64,000 nt of DNA from assembly GCA_022813625.1 (NCBI GenBank), contig JAKLMB010000002.1, positions 620,001 through 684,000 on the forward strand, written 5' to 3'. Position numbers and translations under genes: made by a program. The notes beneath the pieces were generated by a model. The model saw only the letters and a list, made by a program, of their open reading frames with translations, ran no database searches and was not told the origin of the DNA. Of this stretch, positions 59,134 to 64,000 are shown piece by piece; the first letter of the stretch is position 1; every line of letters starts with the position of its first letter. This DNA is from Aaosphaeria pasadenensis (taxonomy: Eukaryota > Ascomycota > Dothideomycetes > Pleosporales).

Positions 59134-62100
59134 GTTGAAGGACCGATAGCCAGGGCAGATATGCGGTCACAGGTTACACGTGGAAGAGGGGTTTGGGTGA
59201 AGTGTGCGGAGAGATGGGGATTTGGTTGCGGAGGAGAACCCCATTCTTATAGCTGATAAGCACAATATAGACAGGATGTTACCTTCCATGACCTACGTCG
59301 TGTGTTGAGAAAACGGGCATACCGAGTTGGCCAGTGATGTCGTTTCCTGAGCATAATCTCCCACACCATTCCACTTTTTCGCCTTGCACGTGGAGAAACT
59401 AGAAGCAGAATTCTCGAGAGGTCGGACTTGGCTTTCGCCATGACGGCGACAGACGGGAGAGGCGCCCAAATAGTGGGAACAGGCAAATGAACGGGGGAGC
59501 CCCAGTGGAGAGGGAAAGGCAAGCGGAGGCACCTGAGGTGGAACAAGCATGGCTGGGCAGTGAGAAGTTTTAGTCTTTGCTCCGAAGCTGCACCGCAAAG
59601 CCCTGGCGAATCTTAATGTAGCTTATGCGCCGGTAGCAGATGATGACATGAGAGAAATCATGGGGAAGGCCTAGTGAATTGACTGTATAATTCGTTGTCC
59701 TCGACTCCTCGTTGTAGTGATGCGCCCCCTTAGAACATGAAGTCCTGTTGTTGAGTTGTGTCTCCATATCTTTTGCTATCTTTCGCGAGGGTACATACAA
59801 TATTGCAATGCATCCGATGATAAGCTCCGACTGAATACGAAATCTTCCTTTTGGTTGACAAATGCCCCCCCTAAAGCTTTTCTTTCCAATGAGGGTGGTT
59901 GTATGGAGTATGGGATGATGTATGGAGTAGAATTGGCTGCGGATCTCCTGCCATGTGACGTCAGTTGCCGGACGGATAGCCGCGCACGGACTCCATCCCC
60001 GATAGTCTCTTTCAACGACTCCATTCTTTTTGCAACTCTTTGCAACCTCTGCACTCCTAAAGGTCCTAAAGCCGCCGATCTCAACCGTATCTCGGCAACT
60101 CAGATCTTGTTCATGCTTGAGCGGCTCAGGCGCAAGCCACCAAAATTGAGCCTCAAAATCTGCTCCTCACCACCAATCACATTCTGCTCTGCCCTGGCTG
60201 AAACGTGCCCGTCACGTGGTGGCCAACTTGACCTCCAAAAACGAACGTCCACCCTCTCTCACAACCAACCTCGCGCTAAAGAATAACCCTTTTGCGGTTC
60301 TCGTGCTGATCCTTTCTCCCCAAGTTGGACATTCAACAGAGCACTTGATGCCAGATTAGCGATATCACCCGTCATTTGCTCGGCAAACATCCTGCTTCCA
60401 ATGAGCACTCCAGCGCCTCGGCATCACACCCTCCCCTCCCACATGCGCTTCTAACCCCTTGACTGGTGTACTATGGGTCACATCTTGGTATCTTCCATAC
60501 TCGGGACCTAGCAGACCCATGACGCAATAACAGAGGGTACACTGGCGCCACTGAGCCGATGCTCGTCACCGGAAATCTCTGTGGTGGACTGTCATTACTG
60601 CGCGATGAAACGGTGCGATGTATTCATTTCTTTTCAAACTAATGCATCTAGGGTAATCATGATCCCCGGCTTCGGTCTCTTGCCTATCTTGGATGGTGGT
60701 ACAGAGTATTCCTGCGAAAATTGACATGAGAATTCTTGACAGTAACAGCACAGTGACGATGTTCAACAAGAGTGTGGTTCTGTTGTGCGCATGTGGAGCA
60801 TGGGGCGCTGTGCTAAAGATTGCCAAACGTTGCCAACAACGTCATTGTGCCAGCCCTTGTGTCTCGTCAAACTCGACTACACCTTCTCATACAACAGAGT
60901 CGTCTAATCGTTTGAACGACTCCAACAGTGAAGGCTTCTATTCCCAGATGAACATCTCGGACCCTGCTTGTACGTGTTTGTGCACAGATGCTGCAGGGTG
61001 CAGAATTCCTATCGTACCACGATAATTACCAGGAAATGCACCATAAATTAGATGCAGCTTACATGTGAGCTCCGCATAGGCCCCCAGCTCTTCTGACACT
61101 AAATACCGCACACTCGAGTCCTACTATAAACCACATGCAAACAGCTGGAATCACTTTGGTGTTACCTTTTCCAAGGCTTTCATGTGAACTCTATTTCCTT
61201 GCAAATTGTGCATTGCTCTGCATCAGGGATTTTGCAGGTGCAAATTGCTCAAGGAAGTCAGACATTGTCGTTATTCTCCACTACCTCGTACCACTGGAGG
61301 ATTGAGGGACGATTGGCTTGGCAGGCAATCAACAACAATACGAGTACCCAATTCTGTCCACTTTTCTGACTTGCTCACTGCATTCATAATATTGGCATAC
61401 TCCTGCTTCACATCTATGGCGTTCATGATTGGCATATTCGGCACATTCAGCCACGCTAATTTTCAAGGCCCCCGTGCAAAATGGCGTGGGGTGTCTTTGG
61501 AGCGCATGTCCTGCTTTAGGCAAGAAAGATGGGTCGGTGCTTGAGCGCCAACAAGTAAGCGTTTTATACGGTCGCTTGAGCGGGTACTCGTAGCTTATTG
61601 CTCCAGCATCTTGGCTTCAGGCGCGTCGTCCCAATTGTCTCTGAACGCAGCAGTGAATCCCGAATCCTTCGTCTGTTTTCTTATCTAGATAGTACTCAAA
61701 TCCTCAATATACGAGTGGCAATGTTGTGGGATCGACTGCTGAATCAATTCGTTGCGGGCGCAACAATTCCAACCTCTGTGATTCAACGATGTCGATTAAT
61801 GCGCTTATCTGAATAATGCGATTCAGAATACATATATCTCTCCAGGGACTTCTTATTCAAATCTACATTACACCGTTATGGATCATCGCGACGGAACACC
61901 ATTTATAGTAATCCGAACTGGTTGAGAGAACAATCTACCAGATGCTTGGAAATCGCTCTGATATCCGCGACAATCATTCCTCTATTGAGGAATACATAAG
62001 GGTCCTCCCCCTTGATTTGGTCATGCGCTGGTAGAAGTACCCACAACATGTTGCCGAAAAAGTGGATGAAGCACACCCAAACTGCCCATGGGGACACCCC

Positions 62101-62426
62101 CAAAATACTGAAGTTTAATGAGGGTCAAATATGTGTCTCCACGAGGCATCGACACACCAACTTACATTGGACCTGTGTCTGGGGATATAGGAGAGATTGA
62201 AGATGTACCGACTCCCGAGTAGTGTCTTTTATACTGGGGACGTCCACTTTTCATGTTGGTACAAAGTTGGGGTCATTGCTCTAGTTTTCGCACGAGTTGT
62301 TGCTGACTCAATTAAGTAGTGAGCAGAAGCTGTCAATGTTTCGAAAAAAGGGAAGCTGCACATGCGGATCTTTGCAGACAACCACTATTGTTCAATAAAA
62401 GGTCTGTATGAGTCCAAGAAGCCCCA
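59134..62426. other. Intergenic region of 3.3 kb
   Basis: I see no gene I can support. Frames at 59756-60286 and 60693-61025 are open but featureless, and no domain was recognised. The left part is the sugar-transporter promoter. Confidence 0.5.
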
Positions 62427-63629
62427 CTAATCGTTCAAGTGCTTCAAGATCAGCTCTACCTCTTCATCCGCTGTCTCGAGGATATGTTGAGGTTCGTATC
62501 TCGGTTTCCACCCGATCCTCTTGCCATTCTCTGCCGTGAATGTACACCTTGGAACAGTCAGTCATTATCTCGGATAGGGACTCGAAATTCACACTTACAA
62601 GCCACCAACCTGAACCGCCACGAAGTCCTTGGGACACTTCAGCGCGTCGCCCATCTTCCCTAGAATATCATCATCGGCCTCCTTCACGCTTATGTCGTCA
62701 ACTGCGTTTCGCTGCTTCATTGCCTTCGCTATGGCTAAGTAAAGATCGTCCCAAGCAATACTGCCCGGAGAAGCAAGATAGTATCCGCTCCTACCATGAC
62801 CTATCTCCTCACCAGACAGGATCTTTCTAAGAATCTGGAGATACAGGCCAGTATTGTCAAGTACGTGGCAAACGGGCCATGTCGGACGACCAGCATCGAC
62901 TTTATAAACCTGCCTGAGCGCCTTGGCCGCCTGGACAATGGCGACTGTCTGGATTGATATAGGATTGCCGAATCCCTCGCCTTTGCCATAGACAATGCAG
63001 GGCGCAAAGATGTAGCTTCTAACGCCGTACTGCTCTGCCGTTTCGATCACGATGTTGTTTCTATATAATTTCAACATCAACATACATGAAGCCCATTCTG
63101 TACCCAACGAAAGGAATGAATGTCCAGAATTATCATAACGAACAGAGATAACTCACGCTTTTACCGCTTTTTTAAATCGAGGGTGCGGCCCCTTGTCCTC
63201 CATATTCTTCTGTATCTCGAACAAAGCTGGATCTGTGTCCAACAGAGGCTTATCCGTCGGCGCCGCGACATGGTTGGAGAAAATCTTCGCCCCTGTGGTG
63301 AACACGAAGTGCACTTCCTTCCCAGTACGCTTCTTCACCTCTGATAGCGCCTTGATGAATGCGACGCTGTACTCCGTGTCGGTAGGATTGAACAGGTGAA
63401 ACACGATGGAAATATCATTTCCGACGATGGCCGTCTCGATGGCTCCGGCGTCGTCAAAATTGATGCGGATGTGCTCAGCATCGTATTGTTTAACTCCTTC
63501 TTCCTGTTGCTGCGTGCGGACGAGGGCGAATACCTTCCCGTGGGCGGGTAGATTTGCTTCTTTCCATCGCGCGAGGAGAGTGCCGCCTAGGTAGCCTGAT
63601 CCGCCTGTTATGAGGATATTATGCGCCAT
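62427..63629 (-). CDS. NAD(P)-dependent epimerase/dehydratase-like extended SDR
   Basis: Exons 63157-63629, 62599-63060 and 62427-62547 encode 351 residues. The N-terminal Rossmann motif is ILITGGSGYLGGTLL, with a beta-strand FALVRT typical of the second fold unit. The middle has HLFNPTDTEYS, FVFTTGAKIFSNH and SYIFAPCIVYGKGEGFGNP, a segment seen in extended SDRs that act on sugars or terpenoid/phenolic aldehydes. The catalytic YxxxK motif is not obvious; the usual Tyr position may be replaced in TTGAKIFSNH. The C-terminus (NGKRIGWKPRYEPQ) is typical of the family's final helix. No signal peptide is present, so it is probably cytosolic. Substrate unknown. Confidence 0.88.
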
Positions 63630-64000
63630 GCTGTATTCTCCGTATCGCAGGAATTCTCAAAGCGATAAAATGTATTGTATATCAAAATGACGACTTCGCT
63701 GCAAGTGTACCAATACTTTGAATGTCCCAGAAAAGGCGAAAAGGCTCAGGTGCTGCCACGATTTAGATTTCTCTTCTTCCTATTTGTATGACTTCTCTAT
63801 CTCTTTATCCATCAAATAATACCTTCAGTACTACCAGCAATTGCACACACACGATCTGTATGTCAATGCAAAACCACGAGGTACCCGCGGGGCATAACCC
63901 ACGCATTTGTCAGCTTCGCTGGACATCTGACCATTTTGATTGGATCATTGCATTTCAAAGCAGGATCCATTCACTTTCATATTTCGGACACAGCTCGGAG
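63630..64000. other. Right-edge intergenic sequence
   Basis: This is the promoter region of the SDR gene up to the window edge. No feature is recognised. Confidence 0.55.

Noticed and set aside
59756..60286. Plus-strand frame of 176 codons in the sugar-transporter upstream region
   Set aside because: Length alone; both strands are open and no motif is seen.
60693..61025. Cysteine-containing frame that resembled a small secreted protein
   Set aside because: The hydrophobic stretch is not placed as a signal peptide and the cysteine pattern is irregular.
1..64000. CRISPR arrays, insertion sequences, operons and riboswitches
   Set aside because: Spliced genes show a eukaryotic nuclear region; no spaced direct-repeat array or transposase was seen.

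Overview
The window looks like nuclear DNA of a filamentous ascomycete (Pezizomycotina). I can support 21 protein-coding genes. Almost all are split by short GT-AG introns of about 41-150 nt, and secreted proteins carry classical signal peptides. The protein families are typical of plant-associated or litter-decaying fungi: CBM1 modules, a GH7 cellobiohydrolase, a Zn2Cys6 regulator, an ARN/SIT siderophore transporter and a fungal STAND-type N-domain. A leotiomycete (Helotiales-like) origin is plausible but is inference only. I recognised no tRNA, rRNA, CRISPR array or intact transposon.

Region 1-18 kb mixes iron handling with lignocellulose attack. It holds a siderophore-iron transporter (1142-3264), a secreted FMN-dependent alpha-hydroxy-acid oxidase (3444-4598, minus), a GH45 protein with three CBM1 modules but a missing catalytic base (6962-8510, minus), a ferric-reductase-type flavocytochrome (11207-13491), an RG-repeat chromodomain protein (13962-15538) and a CBM-less GH7 cellobiohydrolase (16295-17757, minus). 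Four matches to ATCWGATAA, the motif of SreA-type iron-responsive GATA repressors, lie beside the first two genes.

Region 18-30 kb contains a Zn2Cys6 transcription factor (20596-23243), a conserved fungal protein of unknown function, and a gene desert of about 5 kb (24.7-29.8 kb). The desert and the 19-kb spacer share a diverged repeat.

Region 30-43 kb is metabolic and transport-rich: a PTR2 peptide transporter, a Helo-like N-domain protein, a phosphate transporter divergent from it, an alpha/beta hydrolase with an Asp nucleophile, a mitochondrial-type pterin-carbinolamine dehydratase and a nine-exon methionine-permease-like transporter.

Region 45-64 kb carries an ankyrin protein, a secreted protein with a Cys-His arrangement resembling CNF1/CheD-type hydrolases, an MFS drug transporter, a 94-residue cysteine-rich secreted protein, a large secreted GH29 fucosidase, a hexose transporter and an NAD-dependent epimerase-like SDR. 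The long spacers hold minisatellites but no other gene I can support.

Exon joins were worked out by hand from splice consensus and reading frame. Where given, the exon lengths sum to a whole number of codons. Functional calls come from family motifs, not from database searches.
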